This document shows, one piece after another, positions 17,224-26,223 of a stretch of 64,000 bases of DNA. A program made the position numbers and the translations under genes. The DNA is from an uncultured Clostridia bacterium (GTDB lineage: Bacteria; Bacillota; Clostridia; Christensenellales; CAG-917), in NCBI GenBank assembly GCA_934233745.1, contig CAKQGN010000002.1, positions 62,001 through 126,000 on the forward strand, in the 5' to 3' direction. The notes beneath the pieces were generated by a model. The model made no database searches. It was not told where the DNA came from and saw nothing but the letters and a program-made list of their open reading frames with translations. The first letter of the stretch is position 1; each line of letters begins with the position of its first letter.

Positions 17224-20077
17224 GATGAGCAAGGCTTTCAAACCCAAGTATATGGGCGAGAAGAATCCGAGTGAAAAAATCCTCAAATTAGCAAGAAAAA
17301 TCACGGACTGCATCGACCACAAGATCAAAGGCGTGACGGCAGACGACCCCGAATACTGGGGACTTCGTTGCGTTGTCACCGACGAAATGGCGGATGTTGC
17401 TCTCAAAATGAAGGTGCGCAAGCACTACACGTTCGAGGATCTCAAAAAGATGAATCCCGAGCTGAGTGCCGAGGAGTTGCAAAAACTTCTTGACAAGATG
17501 AGTTACGTCGGCATTTTGGAGTACGACTATGGCGACAACTACGACCACAACGGGCCTATCCCCGGCGCAAAAAAGGAACGTCGCTATGTGCTTCCTATGT
17601 TCGTGCCCGGCTCTGCCGAGTTCACCAACATGATAAAGAAGCAGCTTGACGAACATCCCGAACTTGCAATGTTCTTCGAGCGCATGACCTATTTGCCGTT
17701 GACTATGGTCACGCCTATGGTTCCTCCGGGAGGCGCAGGCATCGGCATGCACGTTATTCCTGTCGAGAAAGCAATCGAGATGGAAAACGGCACCATGGAC
17801 ATCGAGCATATCTCCTACTGGCTTAAAAAGTACGAAGGACACCTCGGCGTCGGCATCTGCTCCTGTCGTTACGGAAGAGCCAAGCTCGGCGAAGGTTGCG
17901 GCGACAGCTGTGAAGAGTGGTGTATCGGCATCGGCGATATGGCTGATTACTGCCGTGAAACGGGCAAGGGACGTGATATCACCTATGAAGAAGCAATGCA
18001 AATTCTCCGCAACGCAGAGAAGAACGGTTTTGTTCACCAAATCACCAACATCGACGGCGAAAACAAGATTTTTGCAATCTGCAACTGCAACGTCAATATC
18101 TGCAACGCACTGCGTACATCCCAACTTTTCAACACCCCCAACATGTCGAGAAGCGCATATGTCGCTCGCGTTGAAAAAGACAAATGCGTCGCTTGCGGCA
18201 AATGCGTAGAGTATTGCCCAGCAGGCGCAGTCAAACTCGGACAAAAACTTTGCACAAAGCAAGGTGAAATCAAATATCCCAAACACGAACTTCCCGACAA
18301 CCTCTCCTGGGGCCCGGACAAGTGGGATGAGGATTACAGAGACAACAACCGCATCAACTGCTATGAAACGGGTACATCTCCGTGCAAAGCGGCATGTCCT
18401 GCTCACATTGCGGTTCAAGGTTACATCCGCAAGGCAAAAGAGGGCAAGTACAGAGAAGCTCTCGAACTCATCAAGAAGGACAATCCGTTCCCGGCAATCT
18501 GCGGACGCGTCTGCAACAAACGTTGCGAGGCGGCATGTACAAGAGGAACGATTGACGAGGCGGTTGCAATCGACGATATCAAGAAGTTTATCGCAGAGCA
18601 AGATTTGCATGCGGAAACAAGATTCGTTCCCGAAGTTGTCATCCCGTCCAACGTCGAAACGCATTGGGGACAAAAGATTGCAATCATCGGCGCAGGCCCT
18701 GCGGGACTTTCTTGCGCATACTATCTTGCAACCAAGGGCTATCAACCCACCGTGTTTGAAAAGAACGAGAAACTCGGCGGTATGCTCACCTACGGCATCC
18801 CTTCCTACAAACTCGAAAAGGACGTCATCGACGCTGAAATCGATGTTTTGCGTGAACTCGGCGTTGAGTTCAAGACCGGTGTGAATGTCGGCAAAGACGT
18901 CACTATCGACGAACTCAGAAAGCAAGGTTACAAAGCATTCTACATCGCAATCGGATGCCAGGGCGGCAGACTTCCCGGAGTCCCCGGCGAAGACGCAATC
19001 GGCACCGATATGGCAGTTTCGTTCTTGCACGATGCAACCGAGAATCACGACAGAAAACTCGAAGGCAAAACAGTCGTCATCGGCGGCGGAAACGTTGCTG
19101 TGGACTGCGCTCGCACCGCCGTTCGTTTCGGCAGTGAAGAAGTGGGTATGTATTGCCTCGAATCGAGAGAAACGATGCCTGCAAGCAAAAACGAAATCGA
19201 GGAAACTCTTGAAGACGGCATCTCAATCAACAACGGCTGGGGCCCCAAGGAAATCCTCAAAAACGAAGACGGCACCGTCAAGGCAGTTGTGTTCAAGAAG
19301 TGCTTGAGAGTCATCGATCCCGCAACAAAGAGATTCAGCCCCGTTTATGACGAAAACGATACAATCACGGTTGAAGCGCAACATGTTATCTTTGCAATCG
19401 GTCAAGCGATTGTGTGGGGCGATTTGCTCAAGGGAACAAAGGTTGAATTCCATCACGGCAATTATCCCGTTGCGGATTCTCTCACATATCAGACGGCAGA
19501 GCCGGACATCTTTGTCGGCGGCGACGTATACAGCGGTCCGAAATTTGCAATCGACGCAATCGAAGCGGGCAAAAATGCGGCAGTATCTCTCCATCGCTTT
19601 GTACAGCCCGGCACGAGCATGACCATCGGTCGCAACCGCAGACAATTCATCGAGCTTGACAAAAACAACATCGTCATCGACAGCTACGACACCGCCGGCA
19701 GACAAGAAGCCAAAGAACTCGAAGGCGACAAACACTCCTTCAGAGATTTGCACGGCACTCTCACCGAAGAACAAGTCAAGATCGAAGCAGGTCGTTGCCT
19801 CGGCTGCGGCGCAAGCGTCGTGGACGAAAACAAGTGTATCGGTTGCGGTGTCTGCACCACCAAGTGCGAATTCGACGCAATCCATCTCCACAGAGAACAT
19901 CCCGAATGCTCCACTATGGTGCGCAGCGAAGACAAGTTCAAAGCCATTCTTCCTTACGCATTCAAGCGCGGCATGAGAATCTTGTTCGGCAAGAAAACCG
20001 CCGAAGAAAAAGCGTCTCAAAAGAAGCACAAAGAAGCGGTGAAGGCTGTCAAAGCGGCAAAAAAAGCCAACAAATAA
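17216..20077 (+). CDS. Large FeS-FAD-NAD(P) oxidoreductase, GltD-like
   Basis: 953 residues from the ATG with AAAGGAG 7 nt upstream. Residues 1-210 form a helical N-terminal region of unclear fold. A cysteine cluster follows at about 215-235 (CSCRYG, CGDSCEEWC) and at 300 (CNCNVNIC), then a ferredoxin motif at about 324 (CVACGKCVEYCP). From 389 comes the GltD-type FeS domain, an FAD site at about 492 (GAGPAGLSCAYY) and an NAD(P) site near 622 (IGGGNVAVDCA). A C-terminal pair of clusters sits at about 861 (CLGCGAS, CIGCGVCTTKC). The last 30 residues are Lys-Ala rich. It probably moves electrons between NAD(P)H and ferredoxin or another acceptor. Its place between hypB and hypA is unusual. Confidence 0.85.
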   Translation: MAEMSKAFKPKYMGEKNPSEKILKLARKITDCIDHKIKGVTADDPEYWGLRCVVTDEMADVALKMKVRKHYTFEDLKKMNPELSAEELQKLLDKMSYVGILEYDYGDNYDHNGPIPGAKKERRYVLPMFVPGSAEFTNMIKKQLDEHPELAMFFERMTYLPLTMVTPMVPPGGAGIGMHVIPVEKAIEMENGTMDIEHISYWLKKYEGHLGVGICSCRYGRAKLGEGCGDSCEEWCIGIGDMADYCRETGKGRDITYEEAMQILRNAEKNGFVHQITNIDGENKIFAICNCNVNICNALRTSQLFNTPNMSRSAYVARVEKDKCVACGKCVEYCPAGAVKLGQKLCTKQGEIKYPKHELPDNLSWGPDKWDEDYRDNNRINCYETGTSPCKAACPAHIAVQGYIRKAKEGKYREALELIKKDNPFPAICGRVCNKRCEAACTRGTIDEAVAIDDIKKFIAEQDLHAETRFVPEVVIPSNVETHWGQKIAIIGAGPAGLSCAYYLATKGYQPTVFEKNEKLGGMLTYGIPSYKLEKDVIDAEIDVLRELGVEFKTGVNVGKDVTIDELRKQGYKAFYIAIGCQGGRLPGVPGEDAIGTDMAVSFLHDATENHDRKLEGKTVVIGGGNVAVDCARTAVRFGSEEVGMYCLESRETMPASKNEIEETLEDGISINNGWGPKEILKNEDGTVKAVVFKKCLRVIDPATKRFSPVYDENDTITVEAQHVIFAIGQAIVWGDLLKGTKVEFHHGNYPVADSLTYQTAEPDIFVGGDVYSGPKFAIDAIEAGKNAAVSLHRFVQPGTSMTIGRNRRQFIELDKNNIVIDSYDTAGRQEAKELEGDKHSFRDLHGTLTEEQVKIEAGRCLGCGASVVDENKCIGCGVCTTKCEFDAIHLHREHPECSTMVRSEDKFKAILPYAFKRGMRILFGKKTAEEKASQKKHKEAVKAVKAAKKANK

Positions 20078-20086
20078 GAGGTTGAT

Positions 20087-20431
20087 ATGCACGAATTGGG
20101 CGTAGTGTTTCACATCGCGGACATCGTGCGCGACGTCGCCGTCGAAAACAAAGCGACCAAAATCCAAAAAGTCGTCATGCAAATCGGCGAAGTGTCCACC
20201 GTTGTGAACGATCAACTCATAGATTGTTGGAACTGGAACGCAAACCGCACCGACCTTCTGCGTGGTTGCACTCTTGAAATCGAGCCGATAAAGGCTGTCA
20301 CCTATTGCGAGGACTGCAAAAAAGAGTACCCCACCGTGCAATACGGCAAAATCTGCCCCTATTGCGGCAGCGAACATACCTATTTGGTGAGGGGGAATGA
20401 GGTGCTTATTAAAGAAATCGCCGTAGAATAA
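20087..20431 (+). CDS. hypA: HypA nickel metallochaperone
   Basis: 114 residues, the family length. The N-terminal MHE supplies the nickel-binding His2, and a zinc site is formed by Cys74, Cys77, Cys90 and Cys93 (CEDC and CPYC). HypA hands nickel to hydrogenase large subunits with HypB. It lies 9 bp after the oxidoreductase gene with GAGG before the ATG, and is last in the operon. A nested-stem element begins within its last codons, and no separate terminator is seen. Confidence 0.9.
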   Translation: MHELGVVFHIADIVRDVAVENKATKIQKVVMQIGEVSTVVNDQLIDCWNWNANRTDLLRGCTLEIEPIKAVTYCEDCKKEYPTVQYGKICPYCGSEHTYLVRGNEVLIKEIAVE

Positions 20432-20554
20432 AACCGCTATTGAGCGAATAACTGCGTCAACACCCTTTTGCTTACCCGTCACGTACACATCAGTACGTTA
20501 GGCGGGTTCGCAAAAGGGTGTTTCCTTGTTCTTCATCTCAATAGCGGCTTTATT
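20427..20554 (+). repeat. Nested-stem intergenic element, copy 3
   Basis: An 18-bp outer stem (20427-20444 with 20537-20554, one mismatch) contains the hypA stop codon. The inner 12-bp stem ACACCCTTTTGC with GCAAAAGGGTGT is perfect. The third stem is CCCG/CGGG, and the apical hairpin is ACGTAC/GTACGT. AGCGAATAACTGCGTCAA and CCTTGTTCTTCATCT are conserved in sequence and place. Confidence 0.85.
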
Positions 20555-20590
20555 ACAACAAACAATATCTTGGCAAACAGCATTGTTAAA

Positions 20591-20672
20591 GCCACTTGCT
20601 TGTCAACTCATGTACTTCATGTACATTAGGGTTGCCGCGCAAGGGGTTTTTCCTCGCTCTTTATCGATTTGG
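20591..20672 (+). repeat. Nested-stem intergenic element, copy 4, eroded
   Basis: CCACTTGC pairs with GCAAGGGG with one mismatch around the conserved TCAACTCATGTAC and GTACATTAGGGTTG. The tail is TTCCTCGCTCTTTATC. No outer stem remains. A loose AGCGAATAACTG follows at about 20702 as another fragment. Confidence 0.6.
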
Positions 20673-20694
20673 CGCACTATTCTGGAAAAGTTTA

Positions 20695-21190
20695 GCGAAT
20701 AACTGTATATGCATATTCAAAGACGTAACACGAGCCGCAACGGCAAGGAAAGTAATATGCACGCAAAGTGTGTGTGATATTGTTGCCTATGGCAACAGTG
20801 ATATTTGCGCTTTGCGCAAGTGATATTGCAACTTCGTTGCAGCTGTGGGTGGGACACCCACACCCGAACGGACACTCATTCAAGGCGTTCTTATACACGG
20901 TATGTGCAACGTAAAAGACGTAACACGAGCCGCAAGGCGGCGAGATAGCGAACGCCGAGCTTGACGGGCAGTACAAGCGACTGCGCCGTGTTGTTGCGAA
21001 GCTGGCGCACAAAGCGCAGTGATATAACAAGAGGACGATACATATTTATGCGAGTGCTGAGTGTTGTCCCCCGCTACGCGGTCACCGTGGGTTCCCTCAA
21101 GGCACGCAGAGGGGGAACGGTGATAGGGAAAACACGTGAGGAAAGGGGACATAGCATTTAGAGTTCTAAATTCTCACCTCTTGTAGAGGA
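20695..21190 (+). repeat. Mosaic intergenic repeat block R3
   Basis: No gene is visible. It holds a GTGATAT mini-hairpin array (about 20750-20845), the palindrome GTGGGTGGGACACCCACAC, a junction module near 20885, the GCGCC stem module and a variant of the large hairpin in which CACCG pairs with CGGTG (about 21080-21125), and CACGTGAGG. Confidence 0.78.
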
Positions 21191-21210
21191 AGAACAAAAC
21201 ACTAAACTTT

Positions 21211-21241
21211 CAAACGGAGTGACGATATGTCACTCCGTTTG
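21211..21241 (-). terminator. Hairpin terminator of the minus-strand TetR gene
   Basis: CAAACGGAGTGAC (21211-21223) pairs perfectly with GTCACTCCGTTTG (21229-21241) around GATAT. On the minus strand it is followed by a modest T-containing stretch. It lies 24 bp past the TetR stop. Confidence 0.6.
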
Positions 21242-21264
21242 CGTGTTCTATGTGAGTTTTTCTG

Positions 21265-21819
21265 TTATTCGTTCATAATCAAAAAGTATTCGGTCAGGCG
21301 TTCGGGAGTGTCGGTGAAGGCGGTGGAGTTCCAATATTCAACGAGTAGCACGAAGTTTTCGATGACAGAATTGATTTTCAGCGGTTTGGGCAGTTCCTTG
21401 CCTGTGACGAAGTTGTTTTCCACGCAGGCGGTTGCAAACTCTCTCAATTCTCCGCGCAGGAAGTTGAGGAAAGTGTTCTTGCTTTGAGAGAGCAGGATTG
21501 CGTGGACGAGGTTTTTTTCGTCGTGCAGGTGGTAGAAGATGTGCGTGATGAAGTGCTTGTAGTCAAAGATTGACGATTTGGAGAAGTCGTGGCTTTGCTC
21601 CTCTTCCAGTGAGTGGGAGAAGACGTGCCCGAAAATGGTGGTGCAAATGGATTTGAGCAAATCCTCTTTGGTTTTGTAGTGGGCATAGAAAGTGCTGCGC
21701 GCCACGCCGCTTTTGTCCAGCACGTCCTGTATGCGCACGTCGCTGTACTCTTTTTCGAGCAAAACCTCGGCAAAAGCGTTGTAGATTTTCTCGGTTGTTG
21801 CATTGATTTTTTTGTGCAT
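21265..21819 (-). CDS. TetR family regulator, divergent from the peptide importer
   Basis: 184 residues. The helix-turn-helix covers about residues 8-55 (TEKIYNAFAEVL, then VRIQDVLDKSGVARSTFYAHY). The C-terminal half is helical and resembles the Firmicutes TetR group with an aromatic-rich ligand domain. AGAGGA precedes the ATG. It is transcribed away from the dpp-like operon, and the 235-bp divergent region carries inverted repeats, so local control of the importer is likely but unproven. Confidence 0.85.
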   Translation of the reverse strand: MHKKINATTEKIYNAFAEVLLEKEYSDVRIQDVLDKSGVARSTFYAHYKTKEDLLKSICTTIFGHVFSHSLEEEQSHDFSKSSIFDYKHFITHIFYHLHDEKNLVHAILLSQSKNTFLNFLRGELREFATACVENNFVTGKELPKPLKINSVIENFVLLVEYWNSTAFTDTPERLTEYFLIMNE

Positions 21820-21846
21820 ATTTTCCTCTTGCTATATTTTTTGCGG

Positions 21847-21966
21847 TAAGAACAATACGACAATCGGTTTGACAGCGCATTGTTCTTATATGCGGATTAT
21901 ATCAAACACGATGTTCGTTCGTCAAGACATTGTGTATCGATTTATACAAAAAACAAAACACAATGT
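21847..21966. promoter_or_regulatory. Divergent control region with two inverted repeats
   Basis: TAAGAACAAT (21847-21856) is repeated inverted at 21879-21888, and ACATTGTGT (21927-21935) is repeated inverted at 21958-21966. Half-sites of the type ATGTTC or TTGTTC occur four times here. Such symmetry fits TetR-type operators, though the long gaps within each pair are unusual. Confidence 0.45.
21896..21925 (-). promoter_or_regulatory. Predicted promoter of the divergent TetR gene
   Basis: On the minus strand TTGACG (21920-21925) and TATAAT (21896-21901) are spaced 18 bp. A half-site ATGTTC lies in the spacer. Confidence 0.55.
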
Positions 21967-22019
21967 TCTGTTTTGTTTTGTTTTTCAATAATTAATCGTA
22001 CAAAATAGTGGTGTTTAGC

Positions 22020-22054
22020 TTGATTCGCTTGTTTATGAATGGTATAATTTGAGT
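22020..22054 (+). promoter_or_regulatory. Promoter of the peptide importer; transcript likely leaderless
   Basis: TTGATT (22020-22025) and a perfect TATAAT (22043-22048) are spaced 17 bp. Only 6 nt separate the -10 from the ATG at 22055, which is where transcription would begin. No ribosome site is present upstream of the ATG, consistent with a leaderless mRNA. Confidence 0.65.
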
Positions 22055-22837
22055 ATGGACAAAGATGCAATCAAAGTTGAAAATCTATGCGTATTTGCAC
22101 GGTTTTTGCGTTCGACGGAAAAGATCGTCGACGGGGTTTCTTTTTGTCTTTGCAACGGCGAAAGGCTTGCGATTGTCGGGGAGTCCGGCAGCGGAAAGTC
22201 CATGATAGTCAATTCCCTTACGGCGTCACTTGCCGACAACTGTTTTGCAACGGGCGAGATTGTTGTCGATGACACAAACTTGCTTGAAAACCCCAAAAAA
22301 GCAAAAGCGATTTTGGGCAGGCAACTTGTGTTTATTCCGCAAGGCGGGGCGGAGTCGCTCAACCCGTCGTTGAAAATAAAAACTCAAATCTACGAGGCTT
22401 TTTCTCGCTCCGGACTGAAACTCACTCGCGAGCAAAAGAGAGCGTATTCCGTTTACAATCTGGCTCGTGCGGGATTGAAAAACGGCGAGGTTATCCTTGA
22501 AAAGTATCCGTTTGAAATCAGTGGCGGCGAAGCGCAAAGAGTGGTGCTTGCAATCACTATGTGCGCAAACGCAAAGCTTATCGTTGCCGATGAGGCCACA
22601 AGAGGCATAGACCAAGAAACAAGCGAAACGTTTTGGAATTGTATAAACAACGATTTTCAAAATACGGCACTTATTGTCGTTACGCACGATATGTCCGTTG
22701 CAAAAAAGTGTGATTACGTTTTGGTGTTGAAAGAGGGGAAAGTGCAGGAGTACGGCAAAACCGAAGACGTGTTTTCAAATCCGAAAAGCGAGTATGCAAA
22801 GAGTCTGATATCCGCATGCGAGGTGCGTTATGCTTGA
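22055..22837 (+). CDS. Oligopeptide ABC importer, first ATPase (DppD-like)
   Basis: 260 residues from the ATG; a TTG two codons earlier is in phase but would lie upstream of the expected transcript start. Walker A is GESGSGKS, the signature is EISGGEAQRV, and Walker B is LIVADEATRGID. The sequence fits the oligopeptide and nickel transporter ATPase subfamily. It pairs with the next gene, which it overlaps by 8 nt, as the two ATPases of a DppABCDF-type importer. ATPases come first in this operon, ahead of the binding protein and permeases, which is not the usual order. Confidence 0.9.
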   Translation: MDKDAIKVENLCVFARFLRSTEKIVDGVSFCLCNGERLAIVGESGSGKSMIVNSLTASLADNCFATGEIVVDDTNLLENPKKAKAILGRQLVFIPQGGAESLNPSLKIKTQIYEAFSRSGLKLTREQKRAYSVYNLARAGLKNGEVILEKYPFEISGGEAQRVVLAITMCANAKLIVADEATRGIDQETSETFWNCINNDFQNTALIVVTHDMSVAKKCDYVLVLKEGKVQEYGKTEDVFSNPKSEYAKSLISACEVRYA

Positions 22838-23558
22838 AATCGTAAACGTATCCAAAACGTTTTCCGTCGGCAAAGGAAAAACACAAACCGACGTTTATCC
22901 TCTCAAAAACGCGTCTTTAACTGTCGAAAACGGCAAAAAAGTCGGACTTGTCGGAAAAAGCGGAGAGGGGAAAAGCACGCTTGCAAATATAGTATGCGGT
23001 CTTGTAGCGCCGAGCGAAGGACGTGTCCTGATTGACGGACAACCGCTTTGGAGCGAAAAAAACAGGTATGATAAAAAGGTCGGCATGGCAATTCAGCTTA
23101 TACCGCAAAAACCGCTCCTTGCTCTCGATCCGTCCCAACGCATAGGCAGTGCGATAAAAGAGGCGCTTGTTTTTGCAAAACACGCAAAGCGCGGCAACGA
23201 CGCCACACAAAAGACATATGCGCTTTTTGACGAGGTAGGACTTGAACATACGCTGGCATCGAGATTGCCGGTGCATCTGAGCGGCGGTCAGGCGCAAAGA
23301 GCCGTGATTGCACGCGCGCTTGCGCTAAATCCGAAAATTCTCGTTTGTGACGAGTCAACGTCTATGCTCGATCCCACGACGCAAAAAAGCATCGTCGAGC
23401 TTTTGGATAAACTGGTCAAAGAAAAGAATATTTCGCTGCTGTTCATCTCGCATGACACGCACCTTGTCGATGATTTTTGCGATGAGGCGTTTGAAATTAA
23501 AGACGGCACACTTTCAAGGGTTGCGGGCTGTCTAAACAAAACGGAAGAAAAAGTATAA
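22830..23558 (+). CDS. Oligopeptide ABC importer, second ATPase (DppF-like)
   Basis: 242 residues. Walker A is GKSGEGKST, the signature HLSGGQAQRAV, and Walker B LVCDESTSMLD. It lacks the C-terminal extension of many DppF proteins, so it is short for the family (often about 320). GAGGTG precedes the ATG inside the upstream gene. The binding-protein gene follows after 21 bp. Confidence 0.9.
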   Translation: MLEIVNVSKTFSVGKGKTQTDVYPLKNASLTVENGKKVGLVGKSGEGKSTLANIVCGLVAPSEGRVLIDGQPLWSEKNRYDKKVGMAIQLIPQKPLLALDPSQRIGSAIKEALVFAKHAKRGNDATQKTYALFDEVGLEHTLASRLPVHLSGGQAQRAVIARALALNPKILVCDESTSMLDPTTQKSIVELLDKLVKEKNISLLFISHDTHLVDDFCDEAFEIKDGTLSRVAGCLNKTEEKV

Positions 23559-23579
23559 CAAACCATAAAGGAGAAAAAC

Positions 23580-25172
23580 ATGAACAAAAGTAAAATTATC
23601 ATTGCGATGATGTTGGTTTTTATTATTGCGACGACGAGCATTGCGCTTGTTGCATGCAATCCGAAAAGCAACACGAAAGAAAGCGTGCTTATGGTAGGTA
23701 CGACGACGGTTGTCGATTCGCTCAATCGTCTTGATGCGGCGGGCGGCGCTCCGGGCTACAACTTCGACAAAATTGCGTCGGTCGTATCTCAGATTTCGGC
23801 AGTGAGCAAAATAGACGGCAAATTTGTCGGGGTTGACTGCGACTACAAAGTTTTCGAGGACGGAAAAACCGTAACCCTCACACAAAAGGAAGGGTATAAA
23901 TGGCATGACGGAACCCTCGTTTCAATCGAGGACGTCAAATACACACTGAAATCGCTTAAAGAAGGCGAGGATTATCAAAGCGTAACGCAAGACGGCAATT
24001 CATTGGTTTTCACCGTCGATATTGCAGATACGTTTCTTTCAAAAGTCGCAAGCGAAACAATTGTCCCCAAGCACATTTTCGACGGCAAAACGAAAGACAC
24101 ACTCACGGATGCGGAATCGGTTGTCGGTGCGGGGCCGTTCAGGTTTGTTGCTATCGATAAGGCGGCAGGCACAATCGAATTTGAAAAGTTTGACGGATAT
24201 CCCAAAGCAGACGATGTGAAGTTCGACAAGGTAGTGTTCAAACAATACGGCTCGCAAGAGGTGCTTGCGCTGGCACTCAAAACCGGTGAAGTGGACATGA
24301 TGTTCGATTACTCAAAAGGACTTACCGCAGACGCCATGTCCGCGCTCGAAAATGCCGACGGCGTTCAACTGATTTCGCAGGCTACAAAACAAATCAACAA
24401 GGTTTTGTTTTTCAACAATCAGAAGATAACGGACGCAAACGTCAAGCGTGCGATTGCGTTGTCGATTGATTATGACAAGATTCGCAAGACATTCGCACCG
24501 GGCGGAGCGGCGCCGTCAAGAGAAGGTTTTGTCGGTGAGGGAATCTTCGGATATAAGGAAACTCCCGTATGGGCGCGCAATCTTGAAAAGGCAAAGGAAT
24601 TGCTTGCAAGCGCAGGCTATTCGTCATCAAACAAATTCCGCTTTGAAATATTGGTTCATGCCGGCACGGACGATACACAATACGCCGACCTTCTCAAAAC
24701 TCAAATCGAAGAAAGCGGACTTGTGGAAGTTTCGCTTGTCGAAAAGGGAAGCGATTGGCAACAACAATATCAAGCGGGCAATCATATGGCGAGCTTTGCA
24801 AAAATCACCGCAAAGGGTTATGATTTCGAAGCCGGCTATGGCACAAGATACACACTTGCGACAAACACAAGCATGTGTCCCATCAAACCTAACCCCGTTG
24901 CGCACGGACAAATGATAGTTGAAGACGGCAACGGCAATCTCACCGAGTACGGCAAAATCCTCGACGCGCTCAACAAGGCGACTTCGGAGAGCGAGCTTAA
25001 ACAGGCAGTGAGCAGGTATCAGGATTATATGGTTCAAAACGTGATTTGCGTTCCGTTCTATTATGCGGGAGTTACGTATGGAGCAAGCGCAAAACTCGAC
25101 GGATTCAAGCTCGACGAAACAACGGGCATATTGAACGTCGTGTCGTTTGAAACGCTTCGCAAGAACGGATGA
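23580..25172 (+). CDS. Peptide-binding lipoprotein of the ABC importer (SBP family 5)
   Basis: 530 residues. A lipobox at LVAC (Cys26) anchors it outside the membrane. The family 5 solute-binding signature is seen in KWHDGTLVSIEDVKYTLK and VKRAIALSIDYDKIRK, and the length is typical for DppA/OppA proteins. Peptides are the most likely ligand; nickel or oligosaccharides bind other members of the family, so nickel is a possible alternative given the hyp genes 2 kb upstream. GGAG precedes the ATG. Confidence 0.9.
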   Translation: MNKSKIIIAMMLVFIIATTSIALVACNPKSNTKESVLMVGTTTVVDSLNRLDAAGGAPGYNFDKIASVVSQISAVSKIDGKFVGVDCDYKVFEDGKTVTLTQKEGYKWHDGTLVSIEDVKYTLKSLKEGEDYQSVTQDGNSLVFTVDIADTFLSKVASETIVPKHIFDGKTKDTLTDAESVVGAGPFRFVAIDKAAGTIEFEKFDGYPKADDVKFDKVVFKQYGSQEVLALALKTGEVDMMFDYSKGLTADAMSALENADGVQLISQATKQINKVLFFNNQKITDANVKRAIALSIDYDKIRKTFAPGGAAPSREGFVGEGIFGYKETPVWARNLEKAKELLASAGYSSSNKFRFEILVHAGTDDTQYADLLKTQIEESGLVEVSLVEKGSDWQQQYQAGNHMASFAKITAKGYDFEAGYGTRYTLATNTSMCPIKPNPVAHGQMIVEDGNGNLTEYGKILDALNKATSESELKQAVSRYQDYMVQNVICVPFYYAGVTYGASAKLDGFKLDETTGILNVVSFETLRKNG

Positions 25173-25260
25173 ATGAAACCAAACGACCAAAAGCGGTGTT
25201 TGTCCGTTAAAAAAGTGATGTTAAATCGCGTTTTGAGTCGTCTGTAAAAAGATAATCAGC

Positions 25261-26223
25261 ATGGCAAAGAAGATAGGCAAGAGTTTAATATTTTCAATCA
25301 TCGCATTGGTTGCAATATTTGTTGTCAACTTCTTTTTGCCACGGCTTATGCCCGGTGACCCGCTTGCAAATCTTGTCGGCGCAGACGAAAAGACAATAAC
25401 GCAACAAGAGTACGACGCACTCTATCACGAAATGGGGCTCGACCTTCCGCTCGGCAAACAATTTGCGAATTATGTTTCGGATTTGTTCAAAGGAGAGTGG
25501 GGATATTCTTATCATCAAGGCAAGGACGTCGGCGGCGTAATTTTTGAAAAAATCCCAAGAACGCTGCAAATTACGTTGCCTGCGTGGATTTTGTCGGCAG
25601 TGTTGGCGTGCTGGCTGGGGCTTGTTGCGGGCAATGCCAAATCGCGCGTTAAGGACATCGGCATAACAGGCGGTATGATGCTGGCGGATGCGATTCCGAC
25701 TTTTTTGCTTGCGATTTTGTTTCTCATATTGTTTGCATTCGAGTGGCAGGTGTTGCCGTCAGGCGGACTTAATTCGCCTTTTGCAAAAAACACGTTCGCA
25801 GACAGGCTGTTGCACTTGGTTTTGCCCGTTGCAACCTTGACGATTGTGTCAACGCCGAAAAAGTATTTGCTTGTTCGCAATCAGTCGGCAAACATACAGG
25901 ACGAGCCGTATATGACGTACGCCCGCGCAAAGGGCTTGAACAACGCAAGACTTGAAAGCGTACATGCATTTCCGAATATTTCCTCGGCGTTTATTTCGAT
26001 GCTGGGCACAAGTTTCGGTCATATGATTGCTGGCTCTATAATCATAGAAAAGGTTTTTTCTATAGACGGAGTCGGTATGCTCGTCAACCGTGCGATAAGC
26101 GACAAGGATTTTCCGATGCTACAGGGCGCGTTGCTTGTGATAGCTTTGAGCGTCATTGTTTCAAATTTCATTGCCGACGCAATAGCAGTGCTTTCTGATC
26201 CTCGGCAGAGGAGGGCGGCATGA
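25261..26223 (+). CDS. Peptide ABC importer permease, DppB-like
   Basis: 320 residues with six likely membrane spans. The EAA-type loop (MTYARAKGLNNARL near residues 218-231) contacts the ATPase. The N-terminus resembles DppB (span, then LPRLMPGDPLANL). The gap of 88 bp from the binding-protein gene has no clear promoter, and no strong ribosome site precedes the ATG. Its stop overlaps the next start by 4 nt. Confidence 0.9.
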   Translation: MAKKIGKSLIFSIIALVAIFVVNFFLPRLMPGDPLANLVGADEKTITQQEYDALYHEMGLDLPLGKQFANYVSDLFKGEWGYSYHQGKDVGGVIFEKIPRTLQITLPAWILSAVLACWLGLVAGNAKSRVKDIGITGGMMLADAIPTFLLAILFLILFAFEWQVLPSGGLNSPFAKNTFADRLLHLVLPVATLTIVSTPKKYLLVRNQSANIQDEPYMTYARAKGLNNARLESVHAFPNISSAFISMLGTSFGHMIAGSIIIEKVFSIDGVGMLVNRAISDKDFPMLQGALLVIALSVIVSNFIADAIAVLSDPRQRRAA

